In this document: one piece after another, positions 1 through 10,514 of the stretch
How the letters are laid out: every line of letters starts with the position of its first letter
How positions within the stretch are numbered: the stretch's first letter is position 1
From: Molanna angustata
Lineage: Eukaryota; Arthropoda; Insecta; Trichoptera; Molannidae
Length of the DNA: 64,000 nucleotides
Direction: 5' to 3'
Assembly: GCA_963576475.1 (NCBI GenBank)
Contig: OY754970.1
Coordinates: 32,518,619 to 32,582,618, forward strand
The notes under the pieces: model-generated
Database searches by the model: none
The model's input: the letters and a program-made list of their open reading frames with translations, nothing else
Told to the model about the DNA's origin: nothing
Made by a program: the position numbers and the translations under genes

Positions 1-90
1 GTGAACGAAATCGGTCATGGTAGGATTCGAGCTCCAGCGGACGCGAGTTTCTAACCCAGCAAATAACTGCTGCCACCACCCATATATGGT
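1..90 (-). repeat. tRNA-derived SINE fragment, cut by window edge
   Basis: Read on the minus strand, this piece has a box-B-like GCTCGAATCC and ends in CGATTTCGTTCAC. The copy at 43590-43770 has the matching GTTCGAATCC followed by CGATTTCGTTCAC. Both also share ATATGGGTG-TGGCAG upstream of the B box. It is a diverged partial copy; the rest lies outside the window. Confidence 0.55.
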
Positions 91-621
91 CAGGGTAATT
101 TCTGTATTCTTCTTTATGTATGTTCGTATTAGGTATGCTTTATTTACAGTGTTGTCTTTTAGCAACAAAAAATATAAAAAAAAATAATAAATAATTTCTG
201 TGGATCGCGAAAAGTTGCATTATATTTTTTTTTTAATTTTTTTTAATACATAAAACAATAATAATAATTAAACCTAGAACAAATACACAAATAAACCCCA
301 AATAAGACTGCTGGTATGAGGGGTCGTAAACAATTATTACAATTCAAAACAAAATTAAGGCAGAGCAACTTGTACACACTGTTCACATTTCGCAATTGTT
401 TATACACTTACATATATCTCGCTTATTCATTATACCTATTATTTAATTTCAAACAACATAAAATTATCAATGTTTTTTGGTCTTTTCGCACTTCTTTGAA
501 TATTTTAATGCCATGTATATAAAAAAACATATCTTTCTCTATTTGATTATGACATCCGTAAAATCATTGTTATTTTTGGTTGCCGAACGTCAAATACCGT
601 AAAATATTGATACACTTGTGT
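91..621. other. AT-rich stretch, no gene seen
   Basis: Only A/T runs and one 68-codon chance ORF rich in Phe, Tyr and Leu; no domain, repeat boundary or splice-bounded exon recognised. Confidence 0.6.
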
Positions 622-629
622 GTATAAAC

Positions 630-1013
630 TAGTGTCCGACCGAAGCTTCGGCTTTGGTCACCTTCGGCCAAAAAAAAACACATTCGGCTTCGGCCAATGT
701 GCATAACCCGAATTTTCGGCCGAAGCCGAAGCTTTTTGTCAGCCGCTAATAACAGTTGAAACTTTTTAAAAACATGCGCGAACTTGACATGTGTAGCGGG
801 TGTATAGATTTGGCCGGCCCAGTGTCGCGTGCCGACTGTTATTATTTATTATTTTGATCGATTTTTTATTTATTATTTTAATCGAAGCAGATTATTTATT
901 ATTTTAATCGATTTTTTAGTAAAATCAAACCTTCGGCTTCGGCCGAAGGTTACGGCTAAGGCCGAACAATCGGCTTCGGCTTCGGCCAAAATCTGACCTT
1001 CGGTCGGACACTA
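630..1013. mobile_element. hAT-type MITE, 384 bp, with 8-bp TSD
   Basis: The ends are inverted repeats: TAGTGTCCGACCGAAG at the left and CTTCGGTCGGACACTA at the right. They are flanked by an exact 8-bp direct repeat GTATAAAC at 622-629 and 1014-1021. Subterminal regions on both sides are packed with TTCGGC/GCCGAA motifs in both orientations, and the middle holds three copies of TTATTTATTATTTT-like sequence with ATCGATT. There is no coding capacity. An 8-bp TSD with short TIRs and dense subterminal repeats is the hAT pattern, so this is a non-autonomous element that would depend on a hAT transposase elsewhere. Confidence 0.9.
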
Positions 1014-1021
1014 GTATAAAC

Positions 1022-1319
1022 GCAATAGGAAGACTTATTGTAAAGGAATAGGTACAACAAAATAGTTACAGTGTGGTGTACCCCTTCTATTTACAGCTAC
1101 CAAAATAAATGTTTTCAAAATACTGCCCTTGACTTGTAAACATTGCCATGTATTACGTTGTGTAATACTGTTACATAATCTTAACGTTCTTAAAGTAGAA
1201 TTTGTAGAAAAACCATTAAACTTGGTAATACTGTCGGTTAAAAACGGACTCGATTTCCAATGACTGACACACACACACACACGTACTATTGTTTATTTAT
1301 TTATTTTTTCTAGCACTGA
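1022..1319. other. No gene seen; short CA microsatellite
   Basis: Contains an (AC)n run at about 1267-1280. An 81-codon minus ORF has no recognisable motif. Confidence 0.5.
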
Positions 1320-1645
1320 CTGCATTCAATGATCGACATGACAACAGACAGTTTATATTCGACTATAGGGCTGAATAAGTAATCTAGTGGAATCTATTTG
1401 CTTACCTCAGGGAATGTATGAGGATGCATATACTTATTTACTTGTTTCAATGATATTATTTTTTTAACTTTATTTAATTTTTATTGCTTCTCTAGCAACT
1501 GACATGTACCTACTGTGTCAACAACAACAAATCGCTACATTCGGGATTGAAAACACAATAAAAAATGTCTCCGCATGGCATAGAACCCAGAACCACTAGC
1601 CCGAGAATCAGATATCTTAACAACTGAGCCACGGAGACCGACATA
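1320..1645 (-). repeat. tRNA-derived SINE with tRNA-like head at 1566-1637
   Basis: On the minus strand 1637-1566 reads like a tRNA: acceptor ends GTCTCCG and CGGAGAC pair over 7 bp, box A is TGGCTCAGTTG and box B is GGTTCTGGGTTC. The head is followed by GGAGACATTTTTTATTGTG, a module also found downstream of the tRNA-like head at 50244-50460 and in the copy at 38225-38365. A body sequence follows, so this is a SINE and not a tRNA gene. The left boundary of the body is uncertain. Confidence 0.6.
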
Positions 1646-2737
1646 TTTTATTTTATGTTGTGTGGTATTTTAGTTATGTATATTTTTATATTACTTAAGT
1701 TTTCTGCGTCAATACTTGCATTATTGCAATTGTTCCTGGTGCAATATCAATTATATTGTAACGTTTTTTTCTCTCATGGGATTACTATCAATGTTCTCAT
1801 ACAATGGTACCGGTAATAATGGTATATTATTGAGTACCGTGTCATCTGCAATCTCCCACGTAGAGACGTCGGCATCGTTTTAAGACGGCCGTTCCTAAGA
1901 TTTTTTGACTGGTGCACCTCACACGTTTCTTTTTCTTTCTTAAATTGTTAAGCGCGTAGAGTCGGAATGACATTTTCGTTGTTTTTATTATCTATTTCAC
2001 CTTTATCAGCATTGGTTGCTTACTTTGTCAGACGCTATACCGTCCGTGTTTTTAAACTATCTGCGTATTAATTATTATTTATTACACATTGATTACGAAT
2101 TTGTGTCGGTAACTATTTCGCAGTACCAACGGAAATAATCAAGAATACCTCGGTACATAGTAACAATATTGATAACGTGCTTTGTGTTTCTATTGATGAA
2201 CCTATTTTCATCTCGTTAACAATATCTCTATCTACTTAAAATTCTTGTAAAGTAACGTTTATTTCTTATCCTGCACTGAGAAAAAATTATCAAATTTGTA
2301 ATACCGATATTGCGTTTGTACACAAAAATGCACGGTAAATTACCTTCTAATGTATGAAACAGAAAAAAATATTGTATATTACCTAATATGTGACATTTTT
2401 TCGTGAAGAAGGTAAAATTTAGAGGTTTATTTTAAATAGCAAGAATAGTAAGTACCTAATAAAATTGTTATAATATTAAAAAAAAAACTCACCCGGTAGA
2501 TTTTCATGTTCTCTTTCGATTGAAATAAAAATATACTTCATAGGCCTTGTAGTTTTTTAGTAACTTACGATAAAAAATTTAAAAATGTTTTTACTAAAAC
2601 TAATTTTACAAAAATAAGTATTAATCAAATTCAAATTTCAAAAATTCATGCAATAGAATAAAGATGTAAATACAAACTGTTCTTTATTTCAAAGACGTAT
2701 GTTTTGGGGGTACTGGGGAATTTTTTTTCAAAATATA
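1646..2737. other. AT-rich stretch, no gene seen
   Basis: No ORF of note, no bounded repeat and no RNA gene recognised. Confidence 0.55.
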
Positions 2738-2745
2738 CTATATAG

Positions 2746-3370
2746 CAGAGGTGGCCAACGCGATCGATAGTCGTGATCGGTCGATCGCGACTATTAGTCC
2801 AGTCGATCGTGGCAAGGCAAAAAATATAAACATACATAAATACGTAGAACAGACTGCGTAACGCAATCACCAACTGCTGCACGCATCACGTTACGTTCAC
2901 GTTATCACTTTATTTTATGGATCTAGATTTCTGGGCATTGGTTTCCAACGAGAAATATCCATGTTTGAAGTAATGTGTTGAACAATTGCATTCGTGTTTT
3001 GGTTCAACATATTTATGTGAGTCAGCATTTTCCTACTTAAAACAAACCAAAAATAAACACCGTTTTCGCTAGACAGACGCTCATACACTGGATTCTTTAA
3101 GGTTGGCAATTTCTAACTACAAACCTGATTTTGCTAATCTAGCGGAAGATGCTCAGACGCAGTGCTCACACTAATATACATAAGTAGTTGCTAAGAATAA
3201 TTTTCATATTTAGGTTTTCCCTCTCAATAAAATTAAAAAAAAATACTACTTAATTGTATACTGAACTATGCTGTTTAAATTAAAATTTCAAGAAGTATGT
3301 AATTGGTAGATCGCACAGGGCTTCCTCAGTAATCAGTAGATCTTGGATCAAATCAAGTCGGCCACCCCTG
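2746..3370 (+). mobile_element. Degenerate hAT transposon with transposase remnant
   Basis: TIR-like ends CAGAGGTGGCC (left) and GGCCACCCCTG (right) are flanked by an exact 8-bp duplication CTATATAG at 2738-2745 and 3371-3378. Inside, the + strand at about 2917-3170 still reads as the C-terminal part of a hAT transposase: FW-LVS then KYP, later FGSTYLCESAFS, then SRLTD-like and LRLA-SNY-PDFANLA, scattered over two frames with stops. That block resembles the dimerisation region of ZMYM6/GTF2IRD2-like hAT proteins. The element is short for hAT, so it is an internally deleted, dead copy. Confidence 0.85.
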
Positions 3371-3484
3371 CTATATAGCCTACTATAGCCTCTTAAGGGT
3401 AAATTTTAAACAATTGTATTTACTATTATTCACTTCATTCTCATTTTTCTATTCAAATTTTGCTTTAAAACACGTTATATCAAT

Positions 3485-3860
3485 TTACAAAGTATACGTA
3501 TTGCCGGTACTGTTGTATGGATGTGAAGATTGGACTCTCAAAATCTCAACGATTAATAAAATTGAAGCATTCGAAATGTGGCTATAGAGAAGGTAGATGC
3601 GCATCTCATGGATCGATATAGTCTCCAATGAAAGAGTTCTAAATACGACGGAGACGGAGAGAGAGTTGCTGGCCACTGTCAAAAGACGCAAAACCGCATA
3701 TTTTGGTCACATATTACGTGGAGATTGATATGCCCTCCTACAACTTGTAGTGGAAGGAAAGATAAAGGGAAGACTGAGTATGGGTCGTAAAAGAATATCG
3801 TGGCTAAAAATCTCCTCAATCTCCTCTACTCCACCAGTGAGATTCCCGGTTGGGAACAGC
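3485..3860 (+). pseudogene. RTE-like LINE ORF fragment, reverse transcriptase C-terminal part
   Basis: The + strand reads LPVLLYGCEDWTL, then IEAFEMWL, RISWID, KRRKTAYFGHILRG and GRKRISWLK, with an internal stop and a small gap. These are the motifs that follow the polymerase palm in RTE-like LINE ORFs (YG-E-W, FGH, GR--ISW). It is a 5'-truncated dead copy. The ORFs seen on the other strand here are shadows. Confidence 0.75.
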
Positions 3861-4499
3861 TGTTTTATGTCATCTTCAAAGTAATTCAATTCTATTTTTA
3901 TTTAATCGTTGTTCATTCATTTGTACAATTCTATTATTATTGCGGTCCTCCATTGTAATCTTTGCCTATCGTCCGATAATAATATAGATCGTTATTAATT
4001 AACGGATCTATTAATACCGTTGAACTCCCGTAGTTGCTGGGTACAATGATACCTACAGAAGCTTGCCAAAACTTGTATTATATTTATTTTAAGAAACTAT
4101 AACTATCGCATTGTTTACTTCCGTCGAGTCGTTTATTATCCCAATACGAAATACACTCGTAGTAGGTACAAACTTTTATATTTACTGGTTTATTTCTGAT
4201 TGATTTATCGTGTCAACTCTTTATACTAGTATTACTTAACGTTTCAAACATACAGATTAATTTTTTCATTTATTTTATTTTAAAGGAAAACATACATCAA
4301 TTTGCTAATTACATAAGATAATAATGAATGTTAAATATTTGCCAAAATAGTTTCCTCATCATTAAATACATTATGCGTTATATAAAAATAAAAAGTAAGG
4401 TTAAAATTGAAGATTTAAGAAATTGAAATAAAATATAAATAAAAAAATAAAATAAAAAAGACCATACAAGATACTTAATTTAAAATTAAAGGCATAATA
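3861..4499. other. AT-rich stretch, no gene seen
   Basis: A/T-rich sequence with (AAATA)-like runs at about 4425-4460. The upstream, unrecognisable part of the LINE at 4500 may lie in its last 100 bases. Confidence 0.5.
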
Positions 4500-5527
4500 A
4501 TAATAAACACATATGCCATACCAATACTAACATATACATAAGGAATAATAAATTATAGTTATACAGAACTTGAAAATCTCAACAGAAAACCAAGAACAAC
4601 ATCATCAAAACATAGAATTCACCACGAGCACTCAGCGATTGTAAGATTATCGCTGCCTAGAGACGAAGGAGGAAGAGGATTCATTGCAAAAATGTACATC
4701 ATACACAAATGAATAACCTACGACAATACTTCTACACCAAACGAAATAGCCCTAAACACAACGAAATCATAAACATAGATTACACATACACACCACTTAC
4801 ACTAAATGATCACGAATGTAAACTAGAAATATCTACACAAGATGCGAAAATCGAATCTTGGAAAAATATAACGTTACACGGAATACACCCATATCATCTA
4901 CAACAACATGTTGACAAAATCCCAATTAACAATTGGCTCAAACACTCAGGCCTCTACGCAGAAACAGAAGGATTTATAATAGCTGTTCAAGACAAAATCA
5001 TAAAAACAAAAAACTACGCAAAACATATCACAAAAGACAATACAATAACAAATGACACATGTAGAAAATGCAAATCACAAATAGAAACAATAGAACACAT
5101 AACAGGTGGCTGCTCAATTCTAGTACCGACGGAATATACTATTAGACACGATAATATCTGCAAACACATATATTTGGAATTAGCCCACAAACACAAACCC
5201 ATAGAAGCGCACCAAAGATATATCAATACACACCACCAGCAGTGACAGAAAACGATTACTACAATTTATACTGGAATAGAGACATTATCACAGACAGAAG
5301 AAACCTACACAACCGACCAGGCATTACTCTATTTAACAAAATATCATAGACACACATATATTATAGAAATATCAATACCAAACACATAAAAAAACATCTG
5401 GAAAAAATCGACAAATACATACCGTTAGCAGAAAAAATAAAATCACAATGGAAACAAGAAAATTAACAATAGTTCCGATAATATTATCTACAGGACCATA
5501 CCAAAAACACTCCAAAAAATATATACA
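4500..5527 (+). pseudogene. Restriction-like-endonuclease LINE (R2/R4-like), left part of a split copy
   Basis: From 4502 the + strand reads AIPILTY, TELENLNRKPRT, HRIHH, then LPRDEGGRGF, which is the thumb/linker after the RT of R2- and R4-type LINEs. The ORF at 4709-5245 contains the CCHC knuckle TCRKC-x7-H-x4-C (residues about 117-133), followed by the restriction-like endonuclease: YWNRDIITD and HNRPGITL, where the usual RPD has become RPG, then YIPLAEKIKSQWKQE. Stops and frameshifts show it is dead. The copy is interrupted at 5527 by an LTR retrotransposon and resumes at 10413. Intact elements of this type insert site-specifically or into repeats; the host site here is unknown. Confidence 0.8.
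5524..5527. repeat. Target-site duplication TACA of the Gypsy element (left)
   Basis: TACA precedes the left LTR and recurs right after the right LTR at 10413-10416. Removing the element and one copy joins the two halves of the LINE with a one-base frame difference. Confidence 0.75.
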
Positions 5528-5807
5528 TATAATGTTTTTATTTATTTATATCAAATAAAAGACAAGAATTGCGTTTCTTTTTTACGAGAATCAACATTTA
5601 ATGCCTCTTATTCCACAAAATTACAATTTTTAACACTAAAAATTACACTTAGTTATTTATTTTTTTCACCACAGATAATTTCCTTCCGAAAATTCGTATT
5701 TTTTTGACAGCTATCATTTTGCCGCCGACGCGACATCTGGCGGGTATATTGCCCGCCACGCGGCAAAATATAAAATTAAGAAAACGATAAATGATGTTTT
5801 CTTTACA
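5528..5807 (-). repeat. 3' LTR of the Gypsy element
   Basis: On the minus strand it begins TGTAAAGAAAAC. It contains a strong hairpin GGCGGG-CAATATA-CCCGCC (about 5737-5756) inside a larger GCCGC/GCGGC inverted repeat. The body is identical to the 5' LTR except at 5772. Confidence 0.92.
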
Positions 5808-5822
5808 TCTCCCCTCCTCAGA
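5808..5822 (-). promoter_or_regulatory. Polypurine tract (plus-strand DNA primer site)
   Basis: The minus strand reads TCTGAGGAGGGGAGA and directly abuts the LTR start TGTAAAG. Position and purine content fit the PPT of an LTR element. Confidence 0.8.
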
Positions 5823-5860
5823 GAGGAACAATTGCAAGTGACAATGTACGTAATTGTTTG

Positions 5861-8689
5861 TCAATTAACATTAAGCACTGGGCACAGTTTTGTAATATGG
5901 TAGAGGTTTGATTCTGCTTTTCTGTGTCCGGTATCAACTTCATATATTGAATTGGAGATCTTCTTCAGAATTTCGAATGGTCCAATCCTCAATTCCTCCA
6001 ATTTCTTCCTATTAAGTCGATTTCCATTTTCCACGTAGACTCTGTCTCCCACTTCCAATTTATATTCTTCCCTATGCAGGTCAAATATTTTTTTATTATA
6101 ATTGTGTGATTTAATTGTGTTTTCAAGAGCTAGTTTCCTATCTCTTTTCAGGTCTTCTGTTGTACATCTTGATTTCAATTCAAGTGGTAGAATATTTACA
6201 TTTTCGCCTTCCAAAAGATATTTTGGAGCAAACTTCGTGACTGTGTGTTCTGTTTTGTTATATTTTTCTACACATTTTTGTGCAATGGTAGTCCATGCTG
6301 TTCTCTTATCACTTTCATTCATTTTACATCTTATCTTATTTACTAAAGTTTGATTTAGCCTTTCATTAAGTCCGTTTGAAAAAGGGGTATCCACAGCAGT
6401 AAAAATCATTCTTATGTTCTCCTTCTTCAGAAATTCTTTAAATTCTTTGGAATTTATACCTGGGTATTGGTCTGTTAATACTATATCAATATTGTAGCCA
6501 TGTGTCACGTTTTTTATTAGTTTTATAAAATCACTGGAGCTTTGATTTCTTGATGTGAGTATATAAGCATATCTTGTAAAATGATCAACCAGAAGATGTA
6601 AATATTTCTTAGTTGACCGTGATCCCCCGAAGCCTCCAATGGTATCAATAGATACAATTTCAAATGGATGTGTTGCTGGACCTAAATGTGACATTAAACC
6701 GTATTTTGGTTTCCTCCTTGATTTGTTTTTTATACAAATTTCACATTTATCGCAAATTTGTTTAATGTTTTCGATTATATTTTTTGCTGTGTAGAATGGT
6801 GTTATTTTATTTGTCATCTGTGTTCTCCCAATGTGGCAGTAAGTATCGTGGACATCTTTGATTAGAGTTTTGCTAAGTTGCTCTGATAGTATGATTTTCT
6901 TCCTTTTTTTATTCTTTTTGTAGTAAATTTCATTCTCCATTAAAAATTTTCCATTTTGTTTGTCTAGATTTATATGTTGGTCATTTTTTATATCTTTTAG
7001 ATTTATTAAATTTACTACTTTTAAAAAATCGTCTGTATTTTCATAATGTTCTAAAACTGGATTTCGGCTTAAGCAGTCTGCTTCTTGATTTGATTTTCCT
7101 GGGTTATATTTGATTTTAAAATTATATTGGGATAAATAATACATCAAATCCCCTAGTTCCTCATCAGTTCTAGCCTTTATGTTCATATTTTCTAATGGTT
7201 TATGATCAGAATAGACTATAAATTCTTTTCCCATAAGCCAGTGCTGCCAATATTTCACAGCTTCTTTTATTGCCATGCATTCTAGGTATATTGCCTTCTT
7301 CTTCCTTTGTGCTTCAGTTAATTTTTTTGAAAAATAAGCAACTGGCTTACAGTCCCCATTTTTATCTTTTTGTTTCAGCACCGCTCCCACTCCTTTGATA
7401 CTAGCATCCGTGTAAATGTTTATTGGTAATTCTGGGTTTTGAACATAGCAATGCTTTTATTTTATCAAATGATTCCTGACATTCTTTAGACCATATGAAT
7501 TTCACGTCTTTCCGTAGTAAATTGTGTAACGGATCCAGGATAATTGCACTGTGTGGTACAAATTTATGATGAAAATTTATTTTTCCTAGGAATTGTCGTA
7601 TATTTTTTTTGTTTCTGGAACTGGAAAGTTTTTCACAGCGGTTAAATAATCTTTCAGAGGTCTGATTGAATTGTTTTCTATTATATGACCTAAATATTTT
7701 GCATAATTATTTGCAAAATTACACTTTGAAAATTTTAGTCTAAAACCTTCCGTTAGAATTGCCTGCAGTAGTCTTGATAGATGTAGTATATGGTCTTCAA
7801 AAGTTTTAGAAAAAATTAATATGTCATCTATAAAATTTACTGCAAAACTGGAGAGTTTGTATTTTCTTATGATGTTGCTCAATATTCTTTGGAAAATGGC
7901 TGGAGCAGTCCTTAATCCAAATGGAAGACATGTCCATTGAAAATGGCCTTGTTGTGTAACAAAAGCAGTTTTGTGTCTATCTTGAATTTTTAAAGGAATA
8001 GACCAAAATGCTGAATTTATGTCAAAAGTTGAAAAATATTTACAGTTTACAGTTTTAACCATTAAATCATCAATTAATGGAAAAGGTTGTGATTGAGGGA
8101 TGACAATTTTGTTTAATTCTCTGAAATCTATACATAATCTTGTTTTTTTTTCATCTTCTTTTTTATATGCTAGAGTTACTGGAGCGGCGAATGGACTATA
8201 AGATTCTTCAATCAAATTTTTATCTAATAGTTTTGATATTTGATTTTCTATTTGTCTTCTATCTTCCTCTGTGCATCTGTATGGACGTTTGTAACAATAT
8301 TTATCCACCATCAAATCAATATTAGCTTCATAATGTCTTACAGTACCAACGTCAAATTTATCTTTGGCGAAGACTGTTTTGTATTTTTCTATCAATTTAT
8401 TAATTTCTGATTGTTGATATGAATCCAAATGGTTTACTATCATTTTAAATCCATCTGTGTCTATATTTTCATTGAAATTTATTTCACATTTGTTCATGTG
8501 TTTAGTTTCTTGTTCCTCAGAATGAAAAAAATAACCTTCATCTTGTTCACCTAGTACATCAGGAATTTTGATATTTGTTAAATTCGAAGTATCATTTTTT
8601 TCCGAGTTCATCTTTTTTTCTTCTCGTTTGTTACATTGTATTATTTCTAATTCTTCATTATTATTAATTGCATTAATTTGAATTTTTTT
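5861..8689 (-). pseudogene. Gypsy pol: reverse transcriptase, RNase H, integrase
   Basis: The RT part (8689 to about 7590) shows FDINSAFWSIPL, LPFGLRTAP and the catalytic FIDDIL box. RNase H follows with YTDAS, VYSDHKPL and ADCLSRNP. The integrase has the HHCC zinc site (H-x3-H around 6840, CDKCEIC), the DDE residues in SIDTIGG, LTDQYPG and LNERLNQT, and a GPY/F-type module (RIGPFEIL) near the C-terminus; no chromodomain was seen. The frame is lost in an A8 run at about 7598-7605 and regained near 7430. Both changes look like single-base length changes in A runs. The expected entry is by -1 frameshift from protease at 8683-8689. The family resembles insect Gypsy elements; I do not assign a named lineage. 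Confidence 0.88.
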
Positions 8690-8990
8690 ATACAATCCAA
8701 ACCAATTAGAAAGTCATAATTAAAATTTTCGTTATCTACTACAAATATATCCATATTTTTTTCTATATTATAGATTTTTATTTTTAGTGTTACCATACCT
8801 TTTGTTTTCTTCTCACCATTAATAGTCCTCAAGTTTACTAATTGTGTATCACTTTTATATTCTTTTGGCTGTATTTTCAATAATTTTGCATTAATTAATG
8901 ATACATTTGAACCTGAGTCATAAATTCCAGAAACTTTTAAAGTATCATTTAATAGTAACTTGACTTTTATTAATGGTGGTACCTCTAGTT
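8647..8990 (-). CDS. Gypsy aspartic protease (pro)
   Basis: Reading from just upstream of the gag stop in the -1 frame gives EVPPLIKVKLLL, then the active-site YDSGSNVSLI (DSG in place of the commoner DTG/DSG range), and finally the second hydrophobic block DFLIGLDC about 85 residues on. That is the layout of a retropepsin. There is no start codon of its own upstream of the active site, so translation most plausibly arrives by -1 frameshifting from gag. The zero frame stops 12 codons after a second slippery run at 8683-8689, where pol opens in the -1 frame. Confidence 0.8.
8683..8689 (-). promoter_or_regulatory. Predicted pro-to-pol -1 frameshift site A AAA AAA
   Basis: In the protease frame the codons are ATA AAA AAA, so the heptamer is phased as X XXY YYZ. 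A -1 slip here continues directly into the reverse transcriptase frame (IKKIQIN...). It could also be a chance indel in an A run. Confidence 0.6.
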
Positions 8991-10113
8991 TTTTGGATTC
9001 TTCTCGTTCAGCTCAATTTCCAATTCAGAGTTATTAACAGTCTTCAAAATTGTTTTTTGATTTTTCTCTTTAAACCAGCAATTTTCCTCAGGATGGTAAC
9101 GTTTACCCTTTTTCTCATTAACACAGATTCGGCATGGTTTTTTTTCTTCAATTTGTTTAGATTTGGTGTCAGAATATATAATACTTTTTTTATTGTATTT
9201 ATTCTTCCCAACAAGATGTTCCAATTTTCCTATTTCATTGTAAAGGTCTTCCGTTCCTTGTAAAATTTCTCTGTTAATTTTATCAGCCACATAATTAGGT
9301 AAGCCAAATGCTATAAGGTCTATAAGTGTCCCAGTATCAATTGATTTTCTTACTTCCAGTAACAATTTTTCTTTTTTTTAAAGCATACTCAAGCAACGAA
9401 CCTGCTTGATATTTAAAGGCGAGAGCATATCTAATTGGTGACCATCCTTTGTTTGCAAATGTATTACAAAAATTTTTCTCCCATGTGTCCCATTTCGATT
9501 CTACTGTAAGTTTCATTAGCATGCAGCTGTACCACTCTACACCGGAGCACTCCAAGAAATGTTTTAAAATTTCAATTTTCTTTTTGTCTTCGATGATTTG
9601 GAAACGTTCACATTCTTTATTAAAATCCTCAATCCACTGGTTAGGATTTGAGCTTCTGCCATTAAATTTTTCTATGATGAAATCCTTTGCAACTGTCCCT
9701 AAATTTTTAGTTTCATTTTTGGTTTTATTTGTTTTCAAGTAATTTCTCTAAAAGTTTTTCTAGCGTTTGGCTAGATCCACTAGGTATAGATTCGTCCTCA
9801 TTTGTTTTTTCGATACTTTCTTCTAGATAAATGTCGTTAAACTGTAAGTTATTTTCTTCATCTAAATAAATTTTTGACATTTCATCCGTCAAGGTTATCC
9901 AAATTTTTCTTAATTGGTATCTTTTATTTAATGTCTTTTTTACCTTGGCGTAATTTGTGGTTTTTGTGATTTCCTGATGTAGATTTGCAGGCTGGGACTC
10001 GGAGGTATTTCAAAGATTTGTCCATTTGGTGTAGCTATTTTATTTATACATATTATGTTTGATTTCCCGTCTGTTGTTGGTTTTACAACAAAATCAAACC
10101 GCAACTTTTCCAT
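8985..10113 (-). pseudogene. Gypsy gag, broken by frame changes
   Basis: ATG at 10113 opens MEKLRFDFVV. The reading then changes frame near 10000, again near 9755 and in an A8 run at 9371-9378. The middle segment contains IEKFNGRSSNPNQWIEDFN and W-x-F-CNTF, typical of Gypsy capsid (retrotrans_gag-like). The last segment ends with a knuckle-like CRIC-x9-H-x4-C and stops at TAG 8985-8987. Total length would be about 375 residues. In this copy it cannot make full gag unless the indels are sequencing errors, and at least one break (near 10000) is not in a homopolymer. Confidence 0.75.
8988..8994 (-). promoter_or_regulatory. Predicted gag-to-pro -1 frameshift site A AAA AAC
   Basis: The gag frame reads CCA AAA AAC TAG. 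The heptamer A AAA AAC is phased exactly as a -1 slippery site and abuts the gag stop codon. A -1 slip enters the protease frame. The same heptamer is used at the gag-pro junction of some retroviruses. A downstream pseudoknot was not assessed. Confidence 0.75.
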
Positions 10114-10132
10114 GTTTCAAAAAATGTTGATT

Positions 10133-10412
10133 TATAATGTTTTTATTTATTTATATCAAATAAAAGACAAGAATTGCGTTTCTTTTTTACGAGAATCAAC
10201 ATTTAATGCCTCTTATTCCACAAAATTACAATTTTTAACACTAAAAATTACACTTAGTTATTTATTTTTTTCACCACAGATAATTTCCTTCCGAAAATTC
10301 GTATTTTTTTGACAGCTATCATTTTGCCGCCGACGCGACATCTGGCGGGTATATTGCCCGCCACGCGGCAAAATATCAAATTAAGAAAACGATAAATGAT
10401 GTTTTCTTTACA
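10133..10412 (-). repeat. 5' LTR of the Gypsy element
   Basis: Direct repeat of 5528-5807 with one substitution (C10377). Gag starts 20 bases beyond its inner edge. Confidence 0.92.
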
Positions 10413-10514
10413 TACATACTAAAGCTACCTCCATACGTCATCAGCAACATTCAAAAAACTGTAATAAATCAACACATGTACAATAGTCATGAAATTCTTA
10501 CAGGTACCAGTTAA
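10413..10514 (+). pseudogene. Right part of the split restriction-like-endonuclease LINE
   Basis: Immediately after the TACA duplication the + strand reads LKLPPYVISNIQKTVI and runs to a stop at 10512-10514. This is the expected C-terminal tail of the LINE ORF whose left part ends at 5527. The 3' UTR probably follows, without a clear end. Confidence 0.7.

Larger units (their letters stand above)
5528..10412 (-). mobile_element. Ty3/Gypsy LTR retrotransposon, 4.9 kb, complete but frame-disrupted
   Basis: Two 280-bp direct repeats (5528-5807 and 10133-10412) bound gag, protease, RT, RNase H and integrase in that order on the minus strand. This is the Gypsy order, with integrase last. A polypurine tract abuts the 3' LTR, and a 4-bp duplication TACA flanks the element. 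The LTRs differ at a single base (A5772 against C10377), so the insertion is recent. It sits inside an older restriction-like-endonuclease LINE. There is no envelope gene: pol ends 54 bp before the 3' LTR. No primer binding site complementary to a tRNA 3' end was recognised downstream of the 5' LTR. Confidence 0.92.

Noticed and set aside
1566..1637. A functional tRNA gene
   Set aside because: Acceptor and boxes are present, but a SINE body follows, the anticodon arm is poor and related heads occur elsewhere.
7598..7605. Third programmed frameshift in pol (ACA AAA AAA)
   Set aside because: It lies in the middle of the RT/RNase H reading and is cancelled by an opposite change near 7430; an indel pair in A runs is simpler.
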